Assembly: GCA_964346245.1 (NCBI GenBank)
Contig: CAYFUF010000003.1
Location: 8,189-72,188 of the forward strand
Source of the DNA: CAYFUF01 sp964346245
Lineage (GTDB): Bacteria; Bacillota; Clostridia; Tissierellales; Peptoniphilaceae
Length of the DNA: 64,000 nt
Reading direction: 5' to 3'
Made by a program: the position numbers and the translations under genes. Below are positions 15,935 through 25,418 of the stretch, piece by piece; positions within the stretch are counted from its first letter, which is position 1; each line of letters opens with the position of its first letter. The notes beneath the pieces are model-generated. The model was not told the origin of the DNA. It saw nothing but the letters and a program-made list of their open reading frames with translations, and did not search any database.

Positions 15935-17836
15935 CTAATATATTCGGTAAATGATGGTGGAAAGCCTGTTCAAATAGAGCTGTTCATCGCTTTCCTTATC
16001 GATACTAAACTTCTGCCCTTTTATTCTTCCCTTCTCATCGAAAATTCTTTCAATGACTGCCTTCTCTCTTCGAATTCTCTCCAGAATTGTCGTCCAACTC
16101 ACGGTAGATTCCTGCCAACCATTGTAGTGTAAGATAAGCAACCAGCCCGTCTCGAGTTTATGCAAGACGCTAATCAGGTTAGGGTTTTTTGAAGGGATAA
16201 TCTCAACTGAATTTCTTATCGTCTCGTCCGAGTACTGATGGAGCTGAGGGAATTCCTTACGCAGTTGGATAAGGTCTCGCACATACTCATAGAGGTCGTA
16301 GTATTTCTCTTTATAGGTCCAATCGATGGCATTGATTCGGTAAGGTGCGTTATAGGAGTTTCTATTATTCTGCTTATTTCTGCGAAATTCATTGCCCGCA
16401 TGGAAGAAGGGAATCCCCTGGGAAGTCAATAGGATGCCAAATCCTAAGCGGGTCATCTGGTTGATATCCTCAATCTCGCCAACGGAACTTCTTAGCTTGT
16501 CCTCGAAAATCAAATTGTCGTGAGCATTGAAGTAGTTGACCGTCTCCCCTGGCTTTTGAATTCCTCCATTGTAGCCAAAGTTGTAATGAATCGATCCGAG
16601 TATGCCAATTTCAACAGCATGCTTCGTCGTTGGGTTTCCTTGAACGAAGCCCCTGATGTGACCATCATTGTCACCTCTAATAGCATCTCTGAAACGCTCA
16701 TTAAAGAGGGCAAACTTACGGTTGGCCTGCCTACCCCACAGGGTTTGACGGTGGTCGGGTAATGCGGATGGTCCGCCACCCCAAGGTTCCCCATAAATTA
16801 CTGTATACTCGTTGACTCGCCGCAAAGCACTTATTGCCATCTCGATCGTATCAATATCGGTCAGTGACATTAAGTCAAAACGATAGCCATCAACCTTATA
16901 TTCTCTCTGCCAATAGAGCAAAGAATCGATAATCATCTTCCTTACCATAGGGCGTTCACTAGCAATCTCGTTGCCAACTCCAGAGCCATTGGTAAAACCG
17001 TGCTCATTGCTACGATAGTAGTATCCTGGAGCTAGTATGTTAAGGTTGGAATCTAGCGTTTTAAAGGTATGGTTATATACCACATCCAGGATGACACCCA
17101 TTCCTAAATCATGGATTGTCTGAATCATTTTCTTCAGCTCAGTAATCCTCGATTTTGGATCGTAGGGATTGAGTGAATAGGCGCCTTCCGGAGCAAAATA
17201 GGACTCTGGATCATAACCCCAATTATAGTTATTATCATCGCCAAAGCGCTCAGGCCGCTCATCCACCGTAATAAAATCCTGTATAGGCAGAAGGTGGATA
17301 TGGGTAACGCCAAGCTCTTTAAGATGGCTTAAGCCTACCGAGTAATCCTTGTATCGCAACCCGGTTTCAGCAAAGCCTAAATACTTACCTGGAAAGTGAG
17401 CGCCTGATGAGGAATCCATAGTAAAGTCACCGACATGAACCTCATAGATTATCGCATCCTCCGGCCTGATTTCCACATAGGATGAATCATGAAAACCCTC
17501 TGGGTTTGTCGTAGAAAGATCAACGATTGCACTCTTACTACTATTGATAGCAGAAGACTTTGCATAGGGATCGGTCGTCTCTACGCCATCAATAGAGTAG
17601 GTATAAAAAGCACCATCATAGTCACCCATACAAACGCACTCAAAGTAGTCCCCTATCCTTGACATGGGTTGCACTTCATCAGGGCCTTGATTAAATTGTC
17701 TAAAGATATTGACCTTCACTTCTTCGGCTTGAGGTGCCCAAACTCGAAAAATAGTTTCAAAGTTGGAATACATCGCACCAAACTCTTGGTTAAGCGCCTG
17801 AAGGGAAGCTTGTATTCTGTTCGTCGTGATTTCCAT
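15935..17836 (-). CDS. pulA: Type I pullulanase (GH13 debranching enzyme)
   Basis: 633 residues: an N-terminal carbohydrate-binding module 48 (FRVWAPQAEEVKVNIF), then a GH13 barrel. The type I pullulanase signature YNWGYDP is at 204-210. GH13 regions follow: DVVYNH (251-256), DGYRFDLMSL with nucleophile Asp321, YGEPWGGG with acid/base Glu350, and FNAHDN. It hydrolyses alpha-1,6 bonds in glycogen, pullulan or limit dextrins. No signal peptide is seen, so it acts inside the cell. I use the ATG at 17834-17836, with AAGGA upstream; an in-frame start 18 codons earlier lacks one. The glgA stop is 96 bases upstream. Confidence 0.93.
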   Translation of the reverse strand: MEITTNRIQASLQALNQEFGAMYSNFETIFRVWAPQAEEVKVNIFRQFNQGPDEVQPMSRIGDYFECVCMGDYDGAFYTYSIDGVETTDPYAKSSAINSSKSAIVDLSTTNPEGFHDSSYVEIRPEDAIIYEVHVGDFTMDSSSGAHFPGKYLGFAETGLRYKDYSVGLSHLKELGVTHIHLLPIQDFITVDERPERFGDDNNYNWGYDPESYFAPEGAYSLNPYDPKSRITELKKMIQTIHDLGMGVILDVVYNHTFKTLDSNLNILAPGYYYRSNEHGFTNGSGVGNEIASERPMVRKMIIDSLLYWQREYKVDGYRFDLMSLTDIDTIEMAISALRRVNEYTVIYGEPWGGGPSALPDHRQTLWGRQANRKFALFNERFRDAIRGDNDGHIRGFVQGNPTTKHAVEIGILGSIHYNFGYNGGIQKPGETVNYFNAHDNLIFEDKLRSSVGEIEDINQMTRLGFGILLTSQGIPFFHAGNEFRRNKQNNRNSYNAPYRINAIDWTYKEKYYDLYEYVRDLIQLRKEFPQLHQYSDETIRNSVEIIPSKNPNLISVLHKLETGWLLILHYNGWQESTVSWTTILERIRREKAVIERIFDEKGRIKGQKFSIDKESDEQLYLNRLSTIIYRIY

Positions 17837-17932
17837 ATAATCCTTAATTTCTAATATTGATATTTCATACAGACTGCAGGATATGCTCAATCTGCTTTTC
17901 GTTACGATGCCATTGTATAGAAAACCAAGAAA

Positions 17933-19360
17933 TTAGAAAAGGCTTTTATAAAGTTCCAAATACTTTTTACTTGACTTATCCCAACTTAAATCTTTTTTGA
18001 TACAGTTTTCCTGCATAATCCGCAGGTGGTCCTTACGGTTAACGTAATAATCCAGCGCATTTTTCATCGAAAATAAAAGGTCATGGGCGTTTATTGATTT
18101 AAAGGTCAGCCCTTCGCCCTCATAGCTAATGGGATCGTAGGCTTGAACAGAATCCCTTAAACCGCCAACTTCTCTGACTATAGGAATAGTACCAAAGCGC
18201 ATGGCAATCATCTGTGATAGACCGCAAGGTTCAGCAAGTGAAGGCATGAGTAAAAAATCAGCTGCTGCATAGAGCTGGTGGGACTCTTCGTTTGAATAAT
18301 ACAGACGGGCTGAGCACTTGTCTGGATATTTCATCGAAAAATAGGAGAACATTTGCTCATAGTCCCTGTCTCCCGTACCCAATACGACAAACTGTACATC
18401 CTCTTGCAAAAACTCTTCTATGATATAGCGAACAAGATCTAATCCCTTCATTGCCGTTAAGCGACTAATGATAGCGAATAGAGGAACATCTTCACGAATT
18501 GGTAATCCATACTTTTCTTGGATTGCAGTTTTATTCTCTACTTTTTTATCTAGACTCTCCAAAGAATAATTAGTGAACAAGTTGGGATTATTTTCCGTTT
18601 GCCACACATCATAGTCAATGCCATTTAAAATGCCCGATAATTTACCTGCGTAAGCTTGTAATACATTTGATAGGCCTTCCCCATAGAAGGGATAGAGGAT
18701 CTCCTGCGCATAGGTTGGAGATACTGTATTGAACTTACTGGCATGAACGAGCCCGCCTTTTAAGAAATTGATAGAGTCATAGAACTTCAAATCAAAGTCA
18801 CTAAAATACTGACCAGCTAGATTGGTCCAATAGAAGACCTCCTCAGAAAACTGTCCCTGATATTTCAAATTATGAATGCTGTAGACTGTGCGGATATCTT
18901 GGTAGAAAATGTCCCCCGTTCTGTAATCATTAACAAAAACAGGAACCAAGCCAGAATGCCAATCATTGGCGTGGATGATATCGACATCAAAGTCAATCAC
19001 CTTGGGTAACCTGGTAGCGGCTTTTGAGAAGAAGATGAATCTTTCCCCATCATCGAATTCACCATATACCTTGGATCGATTGAAGTAGTTTTCGTTATCT
19101 AGAAAATAGTAGGTTACTCCATCATGGTCTAACGTATAAACACCGCAGTATTCTCGCTTCCAGCCGATATCAACGTAGAATTCCATAATTTTTTTCATAT
19201 CATCGGCATACTTGCGGTCAATCTGTCCATATTTAGGTAGGACAACTCGACAATCTACGCCGAGTTGATTCAATGCCTTCGGCAGTGAACCAGCTACATC
19301 AGCTAAACCACCCGTCTTAATAAAAGGGGTGGATTCAGCTGATACATACAATATCTTCAT
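17933..19360 (-). CDS. glgA: Glycogen synthase (ADP-glucose type)
   Basis: 475 residues, the usual length for a GT5 glycogen synthase. The ADP-glucose motif KTGGLADV is at residues 15-22, and the C-terminal nucleotide-binding half carries ISRLTAMKGLDL and EPCGLSQMIAMRFG. It adds glucose from ADP-glucose to the non-reducing end of alpha-1,4 glucan. It begins three bases after the glgD stop, so glgC-glgD-glgA are translated from one message. Confidence 0.95.
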   Translation of the reverse strand: MKILYVSAESTPFIKTGGLADVAGSLPKALNQLGVDCRVVLPKYGQIDRKYADDMKKIMEFYVDIGWKREYCGVYTLDHDGVTYYFLDNENYFNRSKVYGEFDDGERFIFFSKAATRLPKVIDFDVDIIHANDWHSGLVPVFVNDYRTGDIFYQDIRTVYSIHNLKYQGQFSEEVFYWTNLAGQYFSDFDLKFYDSINFLKGGLVHASKFNTVSPTYAQEILYPFYGEGLSNVLQAYAGKLSGILNGIDYDVWQTENNPNLFTNYSLESLDKKVENKTAIQEKYGLPIREDVPLFAIISRLTAMKGLDLVRYIIEEFLQEDVQFVVLGTGDRDYEQMFSYFSMKYPDKCSARLYYSNEESHQLYAAADFLLMPSLAEPCGLSQMIAMRFGTIPIVREVGGLRDSVQAYDPISYEGEGLTFKSINAHDLLFSMKNALDYYVNRKDHLRIMQENCIKKDLSWDKSSKKYLELYKSLF

Positions 19361-19363
19361 AGT

Positions 19364-20482
19364 TTACCTCTCGATTATCTCATTTTTACCGACGACAAAG
19401 GGGTGGCTCTCTGCTCCAGCAACTGCTACGCCAGGTTCTATCTGTGAATACTTATCGGTGATTGTATTGACTAAAACCGCATTCTCGCCGACTATCGTTT
19501 TCTGAATTAGGACTGAATTGCGCACAACAGCGTTCTTATGAACACGGACACCACGGAAAATAATGGAGTTTTCCACTTGACCTTCGATGATAGCGCCGTT
19601 GGCAATCAAACTATTCGTTACTTTCGACCCTTCTTTGTATAGTGAAGAGGGCTCATCTTTTGATTTTGTATAAACCATACCGCCCTTGTAGAAGAGCTCA
19701 TCATATACCTCTTTGTTAAGCAAGTTGAGGTTAGCCCGATAGTAAGATACCGTATCATGAATAATTTCAACATGACTCGAAACCTCATAGGTACCAATCT
19801 TTAAGCGGCTGCGGTGATTCATGATGGCTTGGAGCAAGGTTTGTGCATTGGCATTTTCTACGGATTCCTTAACGAGGGACATGAAGACTTCCTTCTTTAG
19901 GAATACTCTGCCTAAATAGAGATTAAACTCATCTTCCGTGCCCAGGTTTACGCCCACATTGACAAACTGATTGCTGGAATCCAAGATAACTTTGTTCATT
20001 CCACCGTAAATCTTTTCCTCATTAGCAGTCTTCTTATAAACCAGCATGACATCGTAGTCCTTATCAAGAAAATCCTCGTAAGCATTGGATAGGTTAATCT
20101 TGGCAATCGTCATGGGGTTTTCTACATAAACTACTTCCGTATTGGAATATTCATAATGGGTCAATGAATCGTAGTAAGTGACAATTTCAGAGCGAAGATT
20201 GGTCATCTCATCGAAGCTAGGCGGATTAATGAGGAGTCCATTGCTCCTCCTGTTGAGCTCCCAGTTCTCTCCATTACCCAAGTGGTCCAAGGTAGATCTT
20301 ACATTCTTCCCAGCATACAGCATGACCTGCGATAGGTTGTAGTTAGCTACATTGGATAAGGCAAAGTCAATGATACGGTAGCGGCTACCGAAGGGCAACA
20401 TATAGTCTGGTCTAGTTTGTGATAAGGAGCCGTAGTTATTCTTTAACTGATTGCTCATGATGATTCCAGTGCATTTTTTCAT
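19364..20482 (-). CDS. glgD: GlgD subunit of ADP-glucose pyrophosphorylase
   Basis: 372 residues. It shares the GlgC fold, with YRIIDFALSN after the first helix and left-handed beta-helix hexapeptides at the C-terminus. The nucleotide-binding Gly-rich motif is replaced by an Asn-rich sequence (SNQLKNNYGSLSQ). This loss is typical of GlgD, which in Bacillota pairs with the catalytic GlgC as a largely inactive partner that raises activity. It lies ten bases after glgC and three before glgA; GGAGG precedes its ATG. Confidence 0.92.
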   Translation of the reverse strand: MKKCTGIIMSNQLKNNYGSLSQTRPDYMLPFGSRYRIIDFALSNVANYNLSQVMLYAGKNVRSTLDHLGNGENWELNRRSNGLLINPPSFDEMTNLRSEIVTYYDSLTHYEYSNTEVVYVENPMTIAKINLSNAYEDFLDKDYDVMLVYKKTANEEKIYGGMNKVILDSSNQFVNVGVNLGTEDEFNLYLGRVFLKKEVFMSLVKESVENANAQTLLQAIMNHRSRLKIGTYEVSSHVEIIHDTVSYYRANLNLLNKEVYDELFYKGGMVYTKSKDEPSSLYKEGSKVTNSLIANGAIIEGQVENSIIFRGVRVHKNAVVRNSVLIQKTIVGENAVLVNTITDKYSQIEPGVAVAGAESHPFVVGKNEIIER

Positions 20483-20492
20483 CGTATCCCTC

Positions 20493-21632
20493 CTACTCCT
20501 CGGTCACTTCGCCATCGGCTACTAGGGTAATTCGCTCATCCGTCTCATTGCCGATAACGGCATTCTCATCAATCAATTGATTCTCAGCGATTACTGCATT
20601 CTGAACTTTAGCGTTCGCCTTGATAACAGAATTTGCTAAGATAACGCTATTTTTGACCACTGCTCCTTCTTCGATAAGGACATTGTCAAATAGAACAGAG
20701 TTACAGACTCGGCCATAAACCGTGCACGCTTCATTAATTAAGCACTCAGATACCCTTGCATTATCTCCGATATAGTGGGGTGGTAGGTTCTTCGTTGACG
20801 TGAAAATCCTCCAGTGCTTATCGTAAATATCCAGACCATTATCTGGATTGATCATCTCTAGGTTCGCCTGCCAGTAGGATTTGATCGTTCCTACATCCTT
20901 CCAGTAACCATCAAAGCGGTAGACATAAAGAGGTAACCCGTCATTTAACATGCGGGGTATTATATCGTGACCGAAGTCGTAAGTTGAGTCTGGATCATTG
21001 TAGTCTCGAACAAGTTCTCTTCGCAATGTCTTCCAGTTGAACATATAGATGCCCATGGAGGCTAGATTGCTCTTTGGCTTTTCTGGTTTCTCATCAAACT
21101 CGATAATCCGACCAGTATCATCCGTGTTCATGATACCAAAACGAGAAACCTCATCCCATGGGACCTCCATGACAGCAATAGTTGCCTCTGCGCCATGTTT
21201 TTTATGAATCTCCAAAAGCTTATTGTAATCCATCTTATAGATATGATCAGCTGAAAGAATAAGTACATATTGGGGATTGATGGAGTCCAGATAATCGATA
21301 TTCTCATAAATGGCGTTAGCTGTACCACCATACCAACGGCCACCCTCTTCAGAGTAGTAAGGAGACAAGATCCTAAGTCCACCATTGTTACGGTCATAAT
21401 CCCAAGCGGAACCGATGCCTAAGTGCTCGTTCAGCTTAAAAGGTTTGTATTGGGTTAACACACCCAAGTCTCTGATATCAGAGTTTGTTGCATTACTCAG
21501 TGCAAAGTCAATAATCTTGAACTTGCCACCAAAAGGTACGGCCGGCTTAGCTGTATTTTTTGTTAACGCCTTGAGCCTAGAGCCTTGCCCGCCAGCTAAA
21601 AGCATGCAAGCCACCTTGTTTTCTGTCCGCAT
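20493..21632 (-). CDS. glgC: Glucose-1-phosphate adenylyltransferase
   Basis: 379 residues, with the nucleotide-binding motif LAGGQGSRLKALT near residue 13, PAVPFGGKFKIIDFALSN, the catalytic region LSADHIYKMDY, FDEKPEKPKS, and a C-terminal beta-helix domain. It makes ADP-glucose from glucose-1-phosphate and ATP, the committed step of glycogen synthesis. The start is the ATG at 21630-21632 with GGAGGAGG five bases upstream; the in-frame TTG upstream overlaps that site. It is the first gene of the operon, and its 5' region carries a promoter, a cre-like site and repeated palindromes. Confidence 0.95.
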   Translation of the reverse strand: MRTENKVACMLLAGGQGSRLKALTKNTAKPAVPFGGKFKIIDFALSNATNSDIRDLGVLTQYKPFKLNEHLGIGSAWDYDRNNGGLRILSPYYSEEGGRWYGGTANAIYENIDYLDSINPQYVLILSADHIYKMDYNKLLEIHKKHGAEATIAVMEVPWDEVSRFGIMNTDDTGRIIEFDEKPEKPKSNLASMGIYMFNWKTLRRELVRDYNDPDSTYDFGHDIIPRMLNDGLPLYVYRFDGYWKDVGTIKSYWQANLEMINPDNGLDIYDKHWRIFTSTKNLPPHYIGDNARVSECLINEACTVYGRVCNSVLFDNVLIEEGAVVKNSVILANSVIKANAKVQNAVIAENQLIDENAVIGNETDERITLVADGEVTEE

Positions 21633-21702
21633 AAGTACCTCCTCCAATGCTAAATCTATATTTGATGTTGTAGTAATTACTACCCGACCTGTTAATTACT
21701 AT

Positions 21703-21716
21703 TCTAAACGTTTTCT
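21703..21716. promoter_or_regulatory. cre-like site at the glgC transcription start
   Basis: TCTAAACGTTTTCT (complement AGAAAACGTTTAGA) matches 12 of 14 cre positions around the central CG. It would lie about 4-17 bases after the predicted transcription start, where bound CcpA blocks transcription. Confidence 0.5.
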
Positions 21717-21726
21717 TGTTACTCTA

Positions 21727-21755
21727 ATTTTACCATGTTTAGAATTGATTGTTAG
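21727..21755 (-). promoter_or_regulatory. Predicted promoter of the glgC operon
   Basis: On the minus strand CTAACA (21750-21755), a 17-base spacer and TGG-TAAAAT (-10 at 21727-21732, extended TGn) form a plausible sigma-A promoter. The leader to the glgC start codon would be about 88 bases. Confidence 0.5.
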
Positions 21756-21861
21756 TAATTATGGCAAAATTGTTACTTGACTTCTATGATTCAAATTAAG
21801 CTTCATAGCGACATGTAAGGCAATAATACCAAAAATTAGCATCGGCGGATTCCCATATTAC

Positions 21862-21993
21862 TTATAGTCTTTCTCTAAATAAGCAATGATTTTCTGTTTT
21901 CCTTCCCTCTTCCGGCCAAGACATCTCAAAGTAGGCGTAGTTGCCGATTAATAGTACCAGTACCTGGTGTGAAAGTGTACCCTTAATGATCAA
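21862..21993 (-). other. Possible gene remnant between eno terminator and glgC promoter
   Basis: The stretch 21763-21991 holds no intact gene. On the minus strand one frame (21862-21993) reads VLVLLIGNYAYFEMSWPEEG, then continues less convincingly to a stop. A neighbouring frame over the same end reads GKQKIIAYLEKDYK before its own stop at 21858. Together they look like the tail of a protein broken by one frameshift. No ribosome-binding site is seen, and I cannot name the family. Confidence 0.3.
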
Positions 21994-22028
21994 AAAAGGC
22001 TGTGTCAGAACTGAAATCTGACACAGCC
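21992..22028 (-). terminator. Rho-independent terminator of eno
   Basis: A perfect 12-bp stem (GGCTGTGTCAGA / TCTGACACAGCC) with a 7-base loop is followed on the minus strand by six Ts, starting ten bases after the eno stop. Confidence 0.92.
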
Positions 22029-22038
22029 AATAAAACTT

Positions 22039-23340
22039 TTACTTTAGGTTAAAGAAAGTACCTTTACCCTTGTACTCAGCATCATCGCCAAACATATCTT
22101 CGATGCGAAGCAGTTGATTGTATTTTGCAACGCGATCAGTTCTAGATGGCGCTCCTGTTTTAATCTGTCCAGCATTGGTTGCTACTGCTAAATCAGAGAT
22201 TGTCGTATCCTCTGTCTCACCCGAGCGGTGGGAAATGACGGCGGTGTATCCAGCTCGGTTAGCCATCTGGATAGCATCAAGCGTTTCCGTGATGGTTCCA
22301 ATTTGGTTCACCTTAATCAGGATGGAGTTAGCAACACCCATCTCAATTCCTTTAGCCAGACGCTCAGTATTGGTTACGAATAAATCGTCTCCAACGAGCT
22401 GAACTCTGTCCCCTAGGCGATCAGTGAGTTTCTTCCAACCTTCCCAGTCTTCCTCAGCAAGACCATCTTCAATAGAGATGATTGGATACTTGTCGACCAA
22501 GTACTCCCAGTAATCGATCATTTCATCACTGGTCTTGAACTCATCAGACTTCCAGAAGTAGTAGCCATCCTTGCCGATTTTCTTGGCTTCTTCGAAAAGT
22601 TCAGTCGTCGCAGGATCTGTGGCAATCATAAAGTCTTCGCCAGGTTGATAACCGGCTGCTTCAATTGCCTTAACCAAATACTCGAATGGCTCTTCATCAT
22701 TCTTTAGGTTTGGTGCAAAACCACCTTCATCACCAACTGCTGTTGAGTGACCTTCATCGGCTAGAACCTTCTTTAGTGCGTGGAAAACTTCGGTTGTCAT
22801 CTGCAATGCTTCCGTCCAAGTTGAAGCACCAACAGGCATAATCATAAACTCTTGGAAGTTGACGCTATTATCCGCATGCTTGCCGCCATTGATGACATTC
22901 ATCATAGGAACAGGCATCGTCTTGGCATTAACGCCGCCTACGTAGTTATAGAGCGTAACACCTAGTTCGTCTGCTGCAGCCCGTAAGCAGGCCATAGAGA
23001 CGCCCAAAATAGCGTTAGCACCGAACTTACCCTTGTTAGGTGTGCCATCCTTTTCAATCATCATACGGTCAATACCGATTTGGTCCGTAACTTCCCAGCC
23101 AAGTAGGAATTCAGCGATGTCAACATTGACATTCTCTACAGCTTGAAGAACGCCTTTGCCGCCGTAAGCTTTCTCCTCACTGTCTCTTAACTCGACAGCC
23201 TCAAAAGCTCCTGTAGACGCCCCTGATGGGACAATCGCACGACCAAAGCCACCTAGCTCGGTAGTAACCTCTACTTCTACGGTTGGATTTCCTCTAGAAT
23301 CGAGGACTTGTCTTGCATAAATATCAATAATACTGCTCAA
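22039..23340 (-). CDS. eno: Enolase
   Basis: 433 residues, full length. Hallmarks are the N-terminal ARQVLDSRGNPTVEVEV, SGASTG loop, metal ligand regions SIEDGLAEEDW and LVGDDLFVTN, and the C-terminal SHRSGETEDT. It converts 2-phosphoglycerate to phosphoenolpyruvate. The start is a TTG (23338-23340) with AAAGGAG seven bases upstream; no better start exists because the family's N-terminus begins here. It is the last gene of the gap-gap-pgk-tpiA-eno cluster, which lacks a phosphoglycerate mutase gene. A strong terminator follows. Confidence 0.97.
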   Translation of the reverse strand: MSSIIDIYARQVLDSRGNPTVEVEVTTELGGFGRAIVPSGASTGAFEAVELRDSEEKAYGGKGVLQAVENVNVDIAEFLLGWEVTDQIGIDRMMIEKDGTPNKGKFGANAILGVSMACLRAAADELGVTLYNYVGGVNAKTMPVPMMNVINGGKHADNSVNFQEFMIMPVGASTWTEALQMTTEVFHALKKVLADEGHSTAVGDEGGFAPNLKNDEEPFEYLVKAIEAAGYQPGEDFMIATDPATTELFEEAKKIGKDGYYFWKSDEFKTSDEMIDYWEYLVDKYPIISIEDGLAEEDWEGWKKLTDRLGDRVQLVGDDLFVTNTERLAKGIEMGVANSILIKVNQIGTITETLDAIQMANRAGYTAVISHRSGETEDTTISDLAVATNAGQIKTGAPSRTDRVAKYNQLLRIEDMFGDDAEYKGKGTFFNLK

Positions 23341-23373
23341 ATTTAAACTCCTTTCTATGAGTGTTAATCACTC

Positions 23374-24126
23374 TTACTTCTGAAAATTGACGAGACTAGC
23401 AAAGCTTTCAACATCTAGACTAGCTCCCCCAACAAGGGCGCCATCAATATTCTCCTGAGACATAATCTCTTTGACATTCTCAGGTTTAACAGAACCACCG
23501 TATTGGATGCGCACAAGGTTAGCACCTTCTTCATCAAACATCTCAGCTAATTCTTTTCGAATAAAAGCACACATTCTTTCAGCATCCTCGGCGGAAGCCG
23601 TCTTACCTGTACCGATTGCCCAGATTGGCTCGTAGGCAATCACCAAGTTGGATAGATCCTCGTAGGTAACGCCAGCTAAGTTCTTCACTAATTGCGTCTT
23701 GACCTTGTCCTCTTGCTTATTCGCCTCCCGCTCCTCCAAGCTTTCGCCGACACAGAGGATGGGTTTCAAGTTATGTTGAAAAGCGGCTAGTACCTTGCGA
23801 TTGATGAAATCATCATCCTCTTTGAAATATTCACGACGCTCAGAGTGGCCAAGAACAACGTAATCTACGCCCATGTTAATGAGCATGGGCCCGGATACTT
23901 CACCCGTATATGCCCCTGATTCCTCATCGTGCATATTCTGCGCACCAACGGTCACGGGCGATTCGACTAACATATCAACCGCCGTCTTCAGGTCAATGAA
24001 TGGAACGCAAAGGCATGTATCTACCTCTTCATCCAATTCGACTTGGTTCAGGCCTTCAATAAATTTCACGGTATCCGCCACATCATGGTTCATTTTCCAG
24101 TTACCTGCGATGAAAGCTCTTCTCAT
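23374..24126 (-). CDS. tpiA: Triosephosphate isomerase
   Basis: 250 residues. The catalytic residues are in place: Lys11 in GNWKMN, His94 in LGHSERR and Glu166 in AYEPIWAIGTGKTA, with the phosphate-binding GGSVKPEN and GALVGGASL. It interconverts dihydroxyacetone phosphate and glyceraldehyde-3-phosphate. I use the ATG at 24124-24126 right after AAAGGAGGAG; a GTG six codons upstream overlaps that ribosome-binding site. It lies 35 bases after pgk and 33 before eno. Confidence 0.96.
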   Translation of the reverse strand: MRRAFIAGNWKMNHDVADTVKFIEGLNQVELDEEVDTCLCVPFIDLKTAVDMLVESPVTVGAQNMHDEESGAYTGEVSGPMLINMGVDYVVLGHSERREYFKEDDDFINRKVLAAFQHNLKPILCVGESLEEREANKQEDKVKTQLVKNLAGVTYEDLSNLVIAYEPIWAIGTGKTASAEDAERMCAFIRKELAEMFDEEGANLVRIQYGGSVKPENVKEIMSQENIDGALVGGASLDVESFASLVNFQK

Positions 24127-24161
24127 CTCTCCTCCTTTGTACACACTAGCGTAACGGTTAA

Positions 24162-25358
24162 CTATTTATCCTCGATGGATGCCACACCTGGTAGGTCCTT
24201 ACCCTCCAAGAATTCTAGGGAAGCACCACCACCTGTAGAAACGTGGCTAATCTTATCGGCATATCCCGCTTGTTCAACAGCTGCTGCAGAGTCTCCTCCA
24301 CCAACAATGGTCGTTCCTTGACATTCCGTGAGCGCTTTGGCCACACCATCGGTACCCTGAGCAAATTCTTTAATCTCGAACACGCCCATTGGTCCGTTCC
24401 AAACGACAGTTCTCGCCTCAACAATTTTCTTGCTGAAGAGTTCAATCGTCTTTGGTCCAATGTCAAGGGCCATCTTCTCGGCAGGAATACTATCGATATC
24501 GACCAGTTCGGTCTCCTGTCCCTCTGCTACTTCATCAGCGATGACCACATCTACTGGTAGGAGTAATTCCACACCTTTATCTTTGGCCGTCTCAATCAAA
24601 CCTTTAGCTAAATCAATCTTATCTTCTTCGAGCAAGGATTGGCCAATCTCATATCCTTGTGATTTAAGAAAAGTGTAAGCCATTCCGCCACCGATAATGA
24701 TGGAGTCTACTTTATTGAGCAAGTTTTCGATAACACCAATCTTATCAGATACCTTGGCTCCACCTAGGATAGCTACAAAAGGACGGTCTGGGTCTTGAAG
24801 CGCTTTACCCATGTAGTCAACTTCTTTTTGTACAAGAAGCCCTAGCGCTGATGGCAACTTGCTTGCGAGACCAACATTCGATGAGTGAGCCCGATGAGAT
24901 GTTCCAAAAGCATCGTTAACAAAAAGATCACCTAAATCAGCTAACTGTTGAGCAAATTCTTCATCATTTTTCGTTTCACCAGCCACATATCTGGTGTTTT
25001 CTAATAAAGCCACTTCTCCATCTTGTAGGTCATTGACGCCTTTAACAACTTCTTCATCAACGACTACATCGCTAGCAAGGAACTTGACTTCACTACCCAA
25101 GAGCTCGCTCAGGCGTCTGGCGACGGGTTCAAGAGAAAACTCCTTCTTGGCTTCACCTTTTGGTCTGCCTAAATGAGATAAAAGGATTACCTTCGCTCCG
25201 TGGGCTACCAAGTATTGTATCGTTGGAAGTGATGCCTTGATGCGAGCATCATCGGTAATTTTGCCACTGCCATCCTTTGCCATAGGTACATTAAAATCAG
25301 ATCTGACCAGTACCTTTTTCCCTTTGACATCTAAATCTTGTAATGTTTTTTTCGTCAT
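24162..25358 (-). CDS. pgk: Phosphoglycerate kinase
   Basis: 398 residues, full length. Family landmarks are VLVRSDFNVPM, LLSHLGRPKG, the arginine-containing LENTRYVAGE, the hinge region AILGGAKVSDKI, and the C-terminal nucleotide site VVGGGDSAAAVEQAG. It produces ATP and 3-phosphoglycerate from 1,3-bisphosphoglycerate. GAGGAG precedes the ATG. It sits between the second gap gene and tpiA. Confidence 0.97.
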   Translation of the reverse strand: MTKKTLQDLDVKGKKVLVRSDFNVPMAKDGSGKITDDARIKASLPTIQYLVAHGAKVILLSHLGRPKGEAKKEFSLEPVARRLSELLGSEVKFLASDVVVDEEVVKGVNDLQDGEVALLENTRYVAGETKNDEEFAQQLADLGDLFVNDAFGTSHRAHSSNVGLASKLPSALGLLVQKEVDYMGKALQDPDRPFVAILGGAKVSDKIGVIENLLNKVDSIIIGGGMAYTFLKSQGYEIGQSLLEEDKIDLAKGLIETAKDKGVELLLPVDVVIADEVAEGQETELVDIDSIPAEKMALDIGPKTIELFSKKIVEARTVVWNGPMGVFEIKEFAQGTDGVAKALTECQGTTIVGGGDSAAAVEQAGYADKISHVSTGGGASLEFLEGKDLPGVASIEDK

Positions 25359-25418
25359 CGCATACTCCTCATAAGAAAAGCGAAAAAGCTACAGCGCTTC
25401 TTCGCTTTTACCATTGAT

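Larger units (their letters stand above)
21670..21762. repeat. Repeated TAGTAATTA operator-like motif upstream of glgC
   Basis: TAGTAATTA or its complement occurs at 21671-21679 (within the perfect 14-base palindrome GTAGTAATTACTAC, 21670-21683), at 21693-21701 and at 21753-21761. One copy overlaps the predicted -35 box of glgC and the others lie downstream of the start. The spacing suggests a dedicated regulator; none is identified. Confidence 0.5.
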
